NCBI GenBank assembly: GCA_029259745.1
Contig: JAJDEO010000003.1
Span: 40,202-104,201, forward strand
Source of the DNA: Planctomycetota bacterium
GTDB taxonomy: Bacteria > Planctomycetota > B15-G4
Direction of reading: 5' to 3'
DNA: 64,000 nt
Part shown: piece after piece, positions 9,190-18,483 of the stretch
Layout: each line of letters opens with the position of its first letter
How positions within the stretch are numbered: the first letter of the stretch is position 1
The notes under the pieces: generated by a model
The model's database searches: none
What the model was told of the DNA's origin: nothing
Seen by the model: the letters and a program-made list of their open reading frames with translations, nothing else
Position numbers and translations under genes: made by a program

Positions 9190-11471
9190 GCCTCGTCCTC
9201 CTTCGGCCGGGCGAGCAGGGCCCACGCGGCCAGGCCGGCGACTGCGAGCACGACGACCTCCCCCATGGTGTCGAAGGCGCGGAAGTCGACGAGGATGACG
9301 TTGACGATGTTGCGGCCCAGCGCGCCGGGGACGCTGTTGGCCTCGTAGAACGCCGTGATCTCGCGATCGACACCGACGGACGCGACGCCGAGCAGCAGCG
9401 TCGCCATCACGAGGCCGAAGGCCGTGGCGATCGTGGCATCGACGAGTCGGAAGCGTCGCTTCGTCCCGTCGGCAGCTTCGTAGCGCGGCAGGCGTGGGAG
9501 CACGAGACCGAGGATCGCGACGACCAGGATGTCGACCATCAACTGCGTGATCGCGACGTCGGGTGCGCCGTACAGGACGAAGATCAGCGCGACGCCCGCG
9601 CCGACCAGGCCCAGCGCGCAGACAGCAACGAGGCGCGTCTTCGCGAGCAGCACGGTGACCACCCCCGCCGCGATCAGCGCGACGACACCCCACTTGTGGA
9701 ACGGCACTCCGCTGGCGTCGAGGTCGAGCGGCGGCAGGCCGTTGCGCAGGAGCACGTATGCGAGCGTGGCAGCGATGACCGCGAAGCTCGAGGCGAGATA
9801 CGTGCGCAGTCGTCCGGTTTGGAGGATGCGCGTCAGGCCCTCGGCGCCGTCGGCGATCCATCCGACGACGCGCCGATACGAACCGTCACCTGTGATGGGC
9901 AACGCGCCGACGAAGGCGTCGATGACGCGGCGCAGCTTGTCGCGGAGGCGGTAGGCAATCACGCCGAGCGTGACGGTGAGGACACTGAGAAGCAGCGGGG
10001 CCGTGATCCCGTGGAACATGGCGAAGGTGAGGTCGACAGACTCGGGAACCATCGCCTGCACGGCCGGCGCGATGAGCCCCGCGCCCACGATCGGCGGCAT
10101 CAACCCGAGGGCGAGTCCGAGCGCTCCCATCGCGAGCGGGCCGGCGAGCATGGGGAACGGTGCCTCGTGCGCTTCACGTGGCGTCGCCCCCTTCGGACCG
10201 AAGAACGGCCGGATCGCCAGGACGCCGGCCATCGCGACCATGAGCGCGTTCGCGAGCACGGCGGCACCCGCCGCGAGCCAGGGTTCCGACGCGACGGCAA
10301 GCGCGCCCTCGTACTTCAGCTCCTTGCCGAGGAACCCGAGGAACGGTGGGAACCCGCTCATCGAGAGGGCGGCGACAAACGCCGAGGCCGCGGTCCACGG
10401 CATCGCGCGTCGCAGCCCACCGAGCAGTCCGACCTCGCGCGTGCCGGCCTCGTGGTCCAGGTTGCCGACGACGAGGAACAGCGCGCACTTGTAGAGGGCG
10501 TGCACCAGAAGGAATGTGATCGCGGCGGCCAGACCGATCTGTGCTTCCGAGCCGAGGAACAGGGTGAGCGTCCCCAAGGCCATCACGGTCGTCCATGCGA
10601 GGGCCACCTTGAGGTCGGTGGCGCGCACGCTGAGGACAGCGCCCCACACCGCGGTGATGGCGCCGACGACCGTCAGCGTCCAGGCCCACTCGGGAGTTCC
10701 CGCGAGCGTGGGGTGCAGCCGGGCGAGCAGGTAGATCCCGCCCTTCACCATCGTTGCGGAGTGCAGGTATGCGCTGACCGGCGTCGGCGCGGCCATCGCG
10801 TTGGGGAGCCAGAAGTGGAACGGGAACTGGGCCGACTTCGTGAACGCGCCGGCGAAGACCAGCACCAGGATCGGGATGTAGTGCTCGTGCTGCCGGATCA
10901 GGTCGCCGGACGCGATGATCTCGGAGATGCGCCAGGTGCCCGCCGCGTTCCCGAGCAGCACGACGCCCGCCAACAGCGCCAGACCGCCGGCGCCCGTCAC
11001 GAGGAGGGCCTGCCGTGCGCTCGCGCGGGCCTTCTCGAGATCGTGTGAGAAGCCGATCAGCATGAACGACGAGGCGGTCGTCAGCTCCCAGAACACGAAC
11101 ATCAGGAGCAGGTCGTCGGCCAAGACCAGGCCGAGCATGGCGACCATGAACATGCCGAAGAACAGGAAGAAGCGGCCCCGGTCCGGGTGTCCCTTGAAGT
11201 AGGCCTGGGCGTAGAGCGCGACGAAGAAGCCCGCGCCCGTCACGAGCAGCGCGAACACCATCGACAGGCCGTCGAGGCGGAAGGCAAAGTCGACGCCGAG
11301 GAAGGGAACCCACGGCCTGGCGACGGTGAGCGCATCCTCGCCGGTGACGGTCCCCACGCGCATCGCACAGAGCACGAATCCCACCAGCGCGATGAGCATC
11401 ACGACCAGCCCCCCAGGGGACCAGGCGGAGCTCGCGGACGTGGAGTCGGACGAGGGAGGGTTGGGTGACAT
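9186..11471 (-). CDS. mrpA: Na+/H+ antiporter subunit A
   Basis: This 761-residue protein is the largest antiporter subunit and first gene of the operon. The N-terminal two thirds are NuoL-like. They include [22 protein letters not shown] with the functional Glu at about residue 130, [20 protein letters not shown] and [13 protein letters not shown]. The C-terminal part adds the extra Mrp-A region ([16 protein letters not shown], then a terminal hydrophobic segment with [17 protein letters not shown]). Operons of this type exchange cytoplasmic Na+ (sometimes K+) for protons and support alkali and salt tolerance. The ATG is followed by about 25 polar residues before the first helix. No regulator gene is adjacent; the 950 bases upstream presumably hold the promoter. 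Confidence 0.94.
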   Translation of the reverse strand: MSPNPPSSDSTSASSAWSPGGLVVMLIALVGFVLCAMRVGTVTGEDALTVARPWVPFLGVDFAFRLDGLSMVFALLVTGAGFFVALYAQAYFKGHPDRGRFFLFFGMFMVAMLGLVLADDLLLMFVFWELTTASSFMLIGFSHDLEKARASARQALLVTGAGGLALLAGVVLLGNAAGTWRISEIIASGDLIRQHEHYIPILVLVFAGAFTKSAQFPFHFWLPNAMAAPTPVSAYLHSATMVKGGIYLLARLHPTLAGTPEWAWTLTVVGAITAVWGAVLSVRATDLKVALAWTTVMALGTLTLFLGSEAQIGLAAAITFLLVHALYKCALFLVVGNLDHEAGTREVGLLGGLRRAMPWTAASAFVAALSMSGFPPFLGFLGKELKYEGALAVASEPWLAAGAAVLANALMVAMAGVLAIRPFFGPKGATPREAHEAPFPMLAGPLAMGALGLALGLMPPIVGAGLIAPAVQAMVPESVDLTFAMFHGITAPLLLSVLTVTLGVIAYRLRDKLRRVIDAFVGALPITGDGSYRRVVGWIADGAEGLTRILQTGRLRTYLASSFAVIAATLAYVLLRNGLPPLDLDASGVPFHKWGVVALIAAGVVTVLLAKTRLVAVCALGLVGAGVALIFVLYGAPDVAITQLMVDILVVAILGLVLPRLPRYEAADGTKRRFRLVDATIATAFGLVMATLLLGVASVGVDREITAFYEANSVPGALGRNIVNVILVDFRAFDTMGEVVVLAVAGLAAWALLARPKEDEA

Positions 11472-12425
11472 GCTGCGAGGTCGGTTCCGGACGAACGGCG
11501 AGACGTTCGAGGGTCAGGGGGCGAGGGACAGGAGGGCCAGGTGCGCGCGTTCAGCCGAGCGGCTGAGTTCGCTGCGGAGATGTCAGATGCGGGCTCTCCG
11601 GGGTGACCGCAGTGCGGCAGCCGCGTCGCTGGGTGGTCCCGCGCGCGCCCGACATCCGCGCTCGCTCGCTCAGTTCGGCCACGCCATCGTGAGCCACACG
11701 CGCATGACGCTCTCCGCGCACCGCGGACGCGAGCGTCGCACGACGCAGCGTCCACCCACGGCGAGCGCCGACGGCTGAGCGGAAGAACGAGCGGTGGTTG
11801 CGGACCGATGACATGTGAGCTTCCAGAGGGCGGGCGAGCTTCGCACTTCTGCATTCGTGCGACTCGAACTCCCGAGCGAACAAGGGGCTCCCGAAACGCA
11901 CTCGGCGCGGGTCGCTGTGTCTCCCGAGTGCGACCACGCCAGACGGCATGCTTGGACAATCCGCAATAGCGCGAAAACTCCCCCGTACCCGAGGTTCTCG
12001 GTTGCAGATCGTCAGCGTGTCAACGTCGGCCACGCGGCCGGACTTTCCGACCGGGACATACCTTGAACGGCGAGTTCACGCGGTCGTTCGTCGCGGGCTG
12101 GGAGCGTTCCGGCAAGGACTGGTTGAGGACGGAGTGCGCTCCGGCGGATGAGTGCCTCCGACGCGAACCGAAAGTGCGTGCGTCACGCACGAAGACAGCG
12201 CTCCTCTACGGCAGCACGTCGCCCTCAAACGCTCGGTCAAGTGCTCTTCACGTGAGGCCTTCAACCGCAACGCCTGGATCGGGGCGACCAAGGTCCACCC
12301 GCGCCCTCGACAAACACCAACTGCACATCACCACGCGACCGGCTTGCAGTTCTCGCTGGTCAACCGGGCTCCCATCCAGACGCATCGAGCAGAGCGCCCC
12401 AGCATCGCGCTCCCATGCGGTGAGT
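11472..12425. other. long intergenic region upstream of the mrp operon, with two hairpins
   Basis: This 954-base stretch has no convincing gene. Two inverted repeats sit close together: TCGCAC/GTGCGA at 11841-11862 with a 10-base loop, and CGCACTCGG/CCGAGTGCG at 11897-11932 with an 18-base loop. They lie about 370-460 bases upstream of mrpA and could belong to a leader or an unrelated structured element. Short frames here are Arg-rich shadows. Confidence 0.35.
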
Positions 12426-13784
12426 TCACGGTGTGACGCCGGAGATGCCGTTCGAGGCGGCGAGATTCTTGGGACCGTCGGGGTCGACGTACCAGTGTTG
12501 GAACGCGAAGAAGGTGGAAGGCGGCAGGCCTTCGGGCCAGATGCCGTCGAAGCGAAGCCGACCGTCGGTGCCGATGATGAAGGGCCCGAACAGCACGTCC
12601 GGTGCCGGCACCATGACGCCCCCCTTGAACGGCAAGAGAAGCGCCGAGATCCCGATCACCAATGTCGTCGACGCGCCCGGGAGTGCGCCTTCAAGACACA
12701 GCGAGACCGGCGTGTCATCGACAAGCGCACCTCGCCCGAAAAGGAAGGGATCGTTCAGCACAGGCAACGCGTTGCCGAGGTCGGACCAGGGGTCAGCGAC
12801 TGCGGGACTGTTGAACAGCACACCGAACGTGGGACTGAAGGCGTTCCACACGAGGTCGACACGCGCATCGCCGTCAACATCCCCCGCGGCAAAGCTGACC
12901 ATGAGCGAGTCGCCAGCATGGGTCTCAACGGGATCGAGCCCACCAAGGCTGTCTCCGCGGACGATCATCAACTGCCCGAGCGACTGCGAGAACCCGACGA
13001 TGTCGATCGCGCCATCGCCGTCAATGTCGTCGATGAGATCACCATTCGGAAACGACGGAAGCGGCTGTGTTGCCGACACCGTGTAGCCACCCGCGCCATC
13101 GTCGAGCGCGACGAACATGCGCGAATCGATCCCTCCGAACGACGCACGACCGAGCAGGTCTGCGCGCGAGTCACCATTCACGTCATGCGCGAAGCGCGGG
13201 AAGACCACGAACGCCGCGCCGATCGAGCGCGTCGACGACCCAACAATCGCTCCGGTGTCATCACCTTCGAGGACGAGGACGGTGTCGTTCGACAGCACGA
13301 ACACGTCGCTGTCACCGTCGCCATCAGCGTCCGCCACCGCAGCAGCGACGCCCGGGGAAACGGCCGTCGACACGACCGTCGGTGACGATAATCCCGTCGG
13401 CGTCGAGAGGAAGATCGACACCGACATGTCCGCGTTCGCTGTGACGACATCGGCACGATCGTCGCCGTCGAGATCACCAAGGGCAAGCCCTTGGCAGTCA
13501 CCTCCGGCGGCACTCGCAACACGCGCGAGGAACCCACCCGAGCCATCACCGCGCAGCCAGGACACTGTGTCGTCGCTATTGACGGTGACGACGTCGAGCG
13601 CGCCGTCCCCGTCGACGTCCGTCACGGCGAGCGCCGAGGCAATCGCGTTCGCGATCGGCAGATCAGCGACGAAACCACCTGCACCGTCGCCGCGGAACAC
13701 GATGACCTGCGCACCATCTGCAACGATCAGATCTCCGTGACCGCCGAGCGTCGTCGACGGCGCGCTTGGTAGACGCTCGCGCAC
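12426..13784 (-). CDS. FG-GAP/VCBS repeat protein with PFKGG C-terminal domain, N-terminus apparently lost
   Basis: The protein consists of FG-GAP/VCBS-type repeats with Ca-binding-like loops (VTDVDGDGALDVVTV, GDLDGDDRADVVTAN, AVADADGDGDSDVFVL, DIDGDGAIDIVGF), forming a predicted beta-propeller over about 330 residues. The shared exported domain follows (DPWSDLG, LPFKGG at 12627-12629, ASNGISGVTP at the end). Every homologous protein in the window begins with a signal peptide, but none is visible here. The frame stays open to 13988, where it overlaps parB, and that part is Arg-rich and unlike a leader. I place a working start at the GTG at 13784, just before the first repeat, with low certainty. 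Either the 5' end was deleted or frameshifted, or the product is not secreted by the usual route. Confidence 0.65.
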   Translation of the reverse strand: MRERLPSAPSTTLGGHGDLIVADGAQVIVFRGDGAGGFVADLPIANAIASALAVTDVDGDGALDVVTVNSDDTVSWLRGDGSGGFLARVASAAGGDCQGLALGDLDGDDRADVVTANADMSVSIFLSTPTGLSSPTVVSTAVSPGVAAAVADADGDGDSDVFVLSNDTVLVLEGDDTGAIVGSSTRSIGAAFVVFPRFAHDVNGDSRADLLGRASFGGIDSRMFVALDDGAGGYTVSATQPLPSFPNGDLIDDIDGDGAIDIVGFSQSLGQLMIVRGDSLGGLDPVETHAGDSLMVSFAAGDVDGDARVDLVWNAFSPTFGVLFNSPAVADPWSDLGNALPVLNDPFLFGRGALVDDTPVSLCLEGALPGASTTLVIGISALLLPFKGGVMVPAPDVLFGPFIIGTDGRLRFDGIWPEGLPPSTFFAFQHWYVDPDGPKNLAASNGISGVTP

Positions 13785-13947
13785 GTGTCGGCGGTGGGCT
13801 GTTTCATCGCCTGGCGCCCGCCCAGACGCCCCGTCGTCGCATTCACGCACCAACACCACATCCCTCCGATAGATCTGCTTGGAATCGGGAGGCTGCTGCG
13901 GACAATGCCTCGCCTGCCTGCCGACCCGCCCCCATGAAGAGCCCGAA

Positions 13948-14958
13948 GTGAACGTCTCAACCCGCAAGCTCTCCGACCTCAAGCTCACCAGCGACTACCT
14001 CCGGCTCGACACAGACGTCAGCGCTCTGATGAAGAGCATCGAGAGTGTCGGCCTGATCCACCCTCTGACCATCAACCCGGACAACGAGTTGCTCGCCGGC
14101 GCTCGTCGCTACCAGGCGATCACCGAGCTCGGGTGGACGGAAGCCCCGGTGCACGTCGTCGACCGGAACGTGCTCGTTGAGGAGCTGATCTCGATCGACG
14201 AGAACCTGGTGCGCAAGACGCTCACGACGCTCGAGCTCGAGCGGTCGCTCAACCGCGGGCGCGAGATCTACGAGTCGCTCAACCCGCAGGCGAACAAGGT
14301 CGACCTCTCCGCCGAGGAACCCACCGGCGAAGAGAGGCAGCAGAAGAAGGAGCGCGAGGATAAAGACGAGGACTCCTTCGCGGCCATCACTGCCGAGAAG
14401 ACGGGTCTGTCGAAGGCGGTGATCAGTGGCGCGATCAAGCGCGACGCACTGGCGTCGGAGGCCGTGAAGAAGGCGCGCGACCACGGCGACCTGAACGCCA
14501 CCAAGACCAACGAGATCATCAAGCTCGAGAAGGACGTGCAGGCGGGCGTCCTGCCGTTGATCGCCGACAAGACGGCGAAGGAAACGCGTCGGATCGTCGC
14601 GGCCGCCAAGGTGGGCGGACTGTCTGCCGCCCAGGAGGAATCCGAGAAGGTGGTTCCGGTGCCGCGGGAGTATCGCCAGATGCTCTCGCCGATCCGACGG
14701 GTCAACAAGTCGATCAGTCGCATCCTGCTCGAGGAGCTTCGCTACGACGGCCCCGAGCAAAAGAAGATCAACGATCAGTTGCGGCTGCTGAAGGACAACC
14801 TCGTGCAGTACTTCAAGATGATGGAGCCCGGTGCCCAAGTGACGGGCGCGTCGACGCAACCCGCGATGCACGAGCCGGCCGCCGCAGCGCCGTCCCCGCC
14901 GCCGTCTTCCGGTGCGGATGACCAGGACGGGATGCTCTCCGCGTCGGCCGCCGGATAA
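13948..14958 (+). CDS. ParB/RepB N-terminal-domain protein
   Basis: This 336-residue protein has a ParB/sulfiredoxin-fold nuclease-like domain at about residues 1-95. It carries the motifs IESVGLIHPLTINPDN and ELLAGARRYQAITELGW (box I and the GxRR box of ParB), then IDENLVRKTLTTLE. A helix-turn-helix-like segment (ITAEKTGLSKAVISGAIKRD) lies near 145-165, and the C-terminal third is helical, ending in a Pro/Ala-rich tail. No ParA ATPase or replication gene is adjacent, so chromosome or plasmid partition cannot be assumed; stand-alone ParB-domain proteins also occur as regulators or with mobile elements. The start is a GTG overlapping the stop of a 5-codon ATG frame at 13934-13951, which may be chance or a coupling leader. 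Confidence 0.75.
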   Translation: MNVSTRKLSDLKLTSDYLRLDTDVSALMKSIESVGLIHPLTINPDNELLAGARRYQAITELGWTEAPVHVVDRNVLVEELISIDENLVRKTLTTLELERSLNRGREIYESLNPQANKVDLSAEEPTGEERQQKKEREDKDEDSFAAITAEKTGLSKAVISGAIKRDALASEAVKKARDHGDLNATKTNEIIKLEKDVQAGVLPLIADKTAKETRRIVAAAKVGGLSAAQEESEKVVPVPREYRQMLSPIRRVNKSISRILLEELRYDGPEQKKINDQLRLLKDNLVQYFKMMEPGAQVTGASTQPAMHEPAAAAPSPPPSSGADDQDGMLSASAAG

Positions 14959-15063
14959 CGCCCGCTCGACGACGACCACGCACGGATCGTTCAGCCCCGA
15001 TGTCCGTTGGCCGTCGATGCACTCGTGGACTGGGCGCCTCGATGAGCCCGGCGCGCGCTAGCA

Positions 15064-15080
15064 GCCTTCTGTGAGAAGGC
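15064..15080. terminator. short perfect hairpin between convergent genes
   Basis: GCCTTCT-GTG-AGAAGGC forms a 7-bp perfect stem with a 3-base loop. It lies between the ends of the ParB-domain gene (+) and the N-formylglutamate amidohydrolase gene (-). There is no T-run on either side, so termination is inferred from position and shape only. Confidence 0.4.
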
Positions 15081-15085
15081 CCTGG

Positions 15086-15796
15086 TCAAGGTCTCAGTGG
15101 ATCAGCGGCTTCGCACAGCGTGGTCACGACGTCCGCGCGGAGGTCGCGCCATGTCGACGGCGACGCGGCGTGAAAGCGTTGCGAGACTTCGATCTCGAAG
15201 CCGAGGTAGCACGCCGCGTCGAAGCGACGACGCAGCGACGTCGCCAGTCCGTCCGCAGTGCCGCGGTAGGGTTGGTTGCGGCGCGCACGGAGATCGGGAC
15301 GCGTGCGTCGGCAGGCCGCCGCCCAGCGCACGGCGAAGGCACGTTCGCCGGGGCGCGCGGGGTCATAGAGCAGGCCGAGGTCGACGCTGCGTTCGACGCC
15401 GTGCCAGACCGGCGTGAAAGAATGGATCGAGAAGTGCACGACTGTCGTCGCGCGCAACAACGCGGCCGCGACGCGTCGCTCGACCTCGTCGCGGTGCGGA
15501 CGCCACCAACCTGTGAGAAGCGCAGCCCGGGTCGCGTCGTCGAGGTTCGCGGTGTACTCGGAGAACACGGCGCGATGACGCTCGGAGCGATTCGTGTCGA
15601 CGAGCAGCCGCGTGACCTCCGTCGCGACGACATCGGTGCCGAAGGCCGACGCGACGTCGTGCGCCAACTCGAGCGCTCCGATATCCCATCCGCGATGCGA
15701 CGCCAGCGCCGACTCCGCTTGCGTGAACAGCGCCTGCTCGCTCGCGGGCACGGCATTCGACGCATGCTCGCAGGTGACGACGAACGCCACGCTCAT
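15086..15796 (-). CDS. N-formylglutamate amidohydrolase family protein
   Basis: A 236-residue protein of the PF05013 family. It shows the metal-ligand and active-site segments CEHASNAVP (about 9-17), HRGWDIGALELA (34-45), TRLLVDTNRSERHR (62-75) and VHFSIHSFTPVW (120-131), in the order seen in zinc-dependent N-formylglutamate deformylases. It is the last gene of a four-gene minus-strand operon and its ATG overlaps the GCS2-ligase stop (ATGA). Next to two glutamate-type ligases and a peptidase, it more likely trims or hydrolyses an N-acyl-glutamate or ligated product than serves histidine catabolism; no hut gene is nearby. That role is an inference. Confidence 0.82.
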   Translation of the reverse strand: MSVAFVVTCEHASNAVPASEQALFTQAESALASHRGWDIGALELAHDVASAFGTDVVATEVTRLLVDTNRSERHRAVFSEYTANLDDATRAALLTGWWRPHRDEVERRVAAALLRATTVVHFSIHSFTPVWHGVERSVDLGLLYDPARPGERAFAVRWAAACRRTRPDLRARRNQPYRGTADGLATSLRRRFDAACYLGFEIEVSQRFHAASPSTWRDLRADVVTTLCEAADPLRP

Positions 15797-17019
15797 GGCG
15801 AGAACGCACGGCTCTCGGCGAGGCAGGCACAAAGCTCTGCGGCCATGTGCCGCAGCGCCGCGCGATCGGGCGTCGGGCCGGTGGCCGCCAGCATGCGCTC
15901 GGCCAGGGTTCCCCGCGCCAAGATCACATCGAGCGACGGCGCCAGTTCGTCGGGCCCGTCGAACGTCGCGTCGATGAGATGCTTCCAGAGGTCGCCGAGT
16001 GTCGTCGCGCGGGCACCCATGAGGTCGGTCAGTCGGCCGTCCACGTGCGCCGCTGGCCCACGCGCGATCGCTTCGTGCAGCTGCGCGACGAGCAGGTCGC
16101 TCGGACACTGCTGCTGCGTGGCTCGGCTCGACCAGCGTTCGTCGACGAGCGCACGCACAACGGCCGTCACGGCTGCCGCGATCGCGAGGTCGGCACCGGA
16201 CCACTCCTGCGCATCGATGAGGCGGATCTCGATCGCCATGCGATCAAAGCGCGCGATCGCGCCGCGTGCGTTCGTCCACTCTTGACCCATGAGCACGGGA
16301 CCGGCCCCGATCGCCTCGAGGTCTCGATCGATCGGCGCGAAGACGTGTTCGCGATAGTCGGCAAAGGTCCATAGCGCCTCGGGGATCACGTCGCCCGTCA
16401 TCGCCGGCGTGCGGCGCGCGTTGTCGCAGTAGTAACCGAGTCGACTGTCGAGGCTTCCGCTCACCTTGCCCTCGACGAACGGGCTCGCCGCCGCGAGTGC
16501 CGGGATCAACGGCAAGACGATTCGCACGGCGGCCATCAGACGCGCGAACTCATCCTCACCGTGGAACGGCAGGTTGAGGTGTACGCTCTGGAGGTTCGAC
16601 CAACCGTGGCGGCGACAGTCGAAGAGTCGGTCGTATTCGCCGTAGATCACGCCCGTCTCATGCGGCCAGATCGTCGTTTCGCGGGCGGGGTCCATCCACG
16701 GGTGCATCGCGCCGGGCATGAGCCGCGCGCCGTGCTTGCGCGCGAGGGCGTCGAGTCGGTGGGCGCTCGCAGCGAAGTGCGCCGCGAGCCCTTCCCAATG
16801 CCGCGCCGGTTGAGCCGTCTTCAACTCGACGACATGGGTCACGAGTTCGTTCGACCAACCGATCGCACCGTCGTCGACGTCCTCGATCCACTCGTCGCCG
16901 CCACTGGCATCGCGCAGCAGCTCGTCGACGACCGGCTTGACGTCAAACGTCTCGGCGTCGACGACCATCGACTCGATCTCGATCCCGACCACTTCGAACA
17001 ACGAAAACGTCTTCGTCAC
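15793..17019 (-). CDS. glutamate-cysteine ligase-like (GCS2 family) carboxylate-amine ligase
   Basis: A 408-residue protein of the GCS2 family (PF04107), which joins an amine to the gamma-carboxyl of Glu using ATP. Visible features are EVVGIEIESMVVD at about residues 9-21 (metal and substrate Glu residues), NELVTHVVELKTAQP near 57-71, HLNLPFHGEDEFARL near 150 and DRMAIEIRLIDAQEWSGAD near 262-280. The start is a GTG at 17019 that overlaps the RimK-like gene stop (GTGA), with GAGGAG a few bases upstream. Although related to gamma-glutamylcysteine synthetase, the neighbourhood (ATP-grasp ligase, C39 peptidase, amidohydrolase) suggests a dedicated peptide- or metabolite-ligation pathway rather than glutathione; no glutathione synthetase follows. 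Confidence 0.82.
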   Translation of the reverse strand: MTKTFSLFEVVGIEIESMVVDAETFDVKPVVDELLRDASGGDEWIEDVDDGAIGWSNELVTHVVELKTAQPARHWEGLAAHFAASAHRLDALARKHGARLMPGAMHPWMDPARETTIWPHETGVIYGEYDRLFDCRRHGWSNLQSVHLNLPFHGEDEFARLMAAVRIVLPLIPALAAASPFVEGKVSGSLDSRLGYYCDNARRTPAMTGDVIPEALWTFADYREHVFAPIDRDLEAIGAGPVLMGQEWTNARGAIARFDRMAIEIRLIDAQEWSGADLAIAAAVTAVVRALVDERWSSRATQQQCPSDLLVAQLHEAIARGPAAHVDGRLTDLMGARATTLGDLWKHLIDATFDGPDELAPSLDVILARGTLAERMLAATGPTPDRAALRHMAAELCACLAESRAFSP

Positions 17020-18479
17020 GACGACACTCCTCGGCGATTGCCGTCGACGCGCTCGAACATGCCGCGCAGGATGGTTCGGTAGAGTTCCCCCTCGAGCACG
17101 GCATCTTCGCAGCCGGCTTCGATGCTGGGGTTGTCATTCACTTCGATGACGACCACTCGGCCGTCGATATCCTTGAGGTCGACGCCGTAGAGGCCGTCAC
17201 CGATGGCAGCAGCCGCTCGCACCGCCGTGGAGACCACCGCCGGGGGCGCATCTTCGAGCGGCAGCGTGTCGGACCGGCCGTAGCGGAAGCGTCCGGTGTC
17301 CGTCTTCTTGATGATCTGCCAATGGCCGCGCGCCATGTAGTAGCGACATGCGTACAAGGGCTTGCCGTCGAAGACGCCGATGCGCCAGTCGAAACCGGAT
17401 GGCAGGAACTCCTGCACCAGCACCATGTCCGACTCTTCGAGGAGAGCCGCGTGCTTGGCGAGTTCGTCAGGCCCGTCGCAGAGCAGCACGCCCTGTGAGA
17501 AGGCACTGTCGGGCACCTTCAGGACGCACGGATAGCCGATGCGACGCTCGATCTCCTCGGGATCGAGGTCGTGCGTGAGCCAGGTGCGCGGCGCAGGGAT
17601 CTTGTTCACCGAGAACATCTCGGACTGGAAGACCTTGTTCGTGCAGCGAAGGATCGACTGTGGATCGTCGATGACGACCAAGCCCTCCGACTCGGCCTTC
17701 TGCGCGAACCGGAAAGTGTGATGATTGACGGCCGTCGTCTCGCGGATGAGCAGGGCATCGAACTCGGCAAGGCGCGAGAAGTCGTCACGGCCGATCATCT
17801 CGACGGCGAACCCGACGTCTTCGGCTGCATCGCGGAAGCGCGCGAGGGCCTTGGGATTCGAAGGACTGAGTTCTTCGTTCGGGTCGTGCAGGATTGCGAG
17901 GTCGTAGACGGTCGTGCGCTTCGCCCGGCCGCCGTAGCGCGGTCGTTCGATGTGCGTGCGCGCTGCAGCGTGCATGAACTCAACGTGTGAGTCGGGCACA
18001 TCGCGCAGGGCGATCGGCTTGATCGACGCAAGGTGCCAGCGATCGGTCCGCCTGAACGTCGCGCGCAGCAGCGGCGCCGGAAACTCGTCGAACAGCCGGG
18101 CGGCGAGGCGATCGTGGCGCTTGGCGAGGTTACGCCGGAAGTAGATGCTCAGCACGAACTCATCGCTGCGGATGTCAGCGAGGCTGCGTTCGATCAACGC
18201 ATCGAGGTCGCTGTCGAGCAGACGCACCGCAGAGCGCATCTTCATGTTCAGCACGGCCATGAGCGCGGGGAACGGCCGGTGGCGCCGTGCTGCGGCGAGG
18301 AGCGAGACGTAGTAGCCCTCGCCTTGGTAGCGGTACGAACGGCAGAGGTTGTAGACACGAACGTGGCGTTCGGTCGTCCAAGAGCTGTTCGTGAGATAGT
18401 CACGGGCGAGCACGATGTCGACGCCCGGGATATCGTGGGGCCAGTCGGATGCCCGACTCACGACGAGGATCGTACGCAT
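17016..18479 (-). CDS. RimK-type ATP-grasp ligase with N-terminal RimK-associated domain
   Basis: This 487-residue protein has two parts. Residues 1-260 form an N-terminal domain found only with this RimK subgroup (MRTILVVSRASDWPHDIPGV, then SYRYQGEGYYVSLLAAARRH). Residues 265-470 form an ATP-grasp domain with IGYPCVLKVPDSAFSQGV (ATP-binding Lys), VLVQEFLPSGFDWRIGVFDG and, near the end, YGVDLKDIDGRVVVIEVNDNP, the Mg-binding Asp/Glu/Asn motif. RimK enzymes add glutamate (or similar) residues to a carboxylate on a protein, peptide or small molecule. The gene starts 4 bases after the C39-like gene stop and overlaps the GCS2 gene, so all four genes should be co-expressed. The true acceptor is not known. 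Confidence 0.85.
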   Translation of the reverse strand: MRTILVVSRASDWPHDIPGVDIVLARDYLTNSSWTTERHVRVYNLCRSYRYQGEGYYVSLLAAARRHRPFPALMAVLNMKMRSAVRLLDSDLDALIERSLADIRSDEFVLSIYFRRNLAKRHDRLAARLFDEFPAPLLRATFRRTDRWHLASIKPIALRDVPDSHVEFMHAAARTHIERPRYGGRAKRTTVYDLAILHDPNEELSPSNPKALARFRDAAEDVGFAVEMIGRDDFSRLAEFDALLIRETTAVNHHTFRFAQKAESEGLVVIDDPQSILRCTNKVFQSEMFSVNKIPAPRTWLTHDLDPEEIERRIGYPCVLKVPDSAFSQGVLLCDGPDELAKHAALLEESDMVLVQEFLPSGFDWRIGVFDGKPLYACRYYMARGHWQIIKKTDTGRFRYGRSDTLPLEDAPPAVVSTAVRAAAAIGDGLYGVDLKDIDGRVVVIEVNDNPSIEAGCEDAVLEGELYRTILRGMFERVDGNRRGVSS

Positions 18480-18483
18480 CGTT

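Noticed and set aside
11835..11880. second tRNA-like string (agttcgagtcgcac) on the minus strand
   Set aside because: The T stem does not pair and there is no cloverleaf around it; the local symmetry is explained by simple hairpins.
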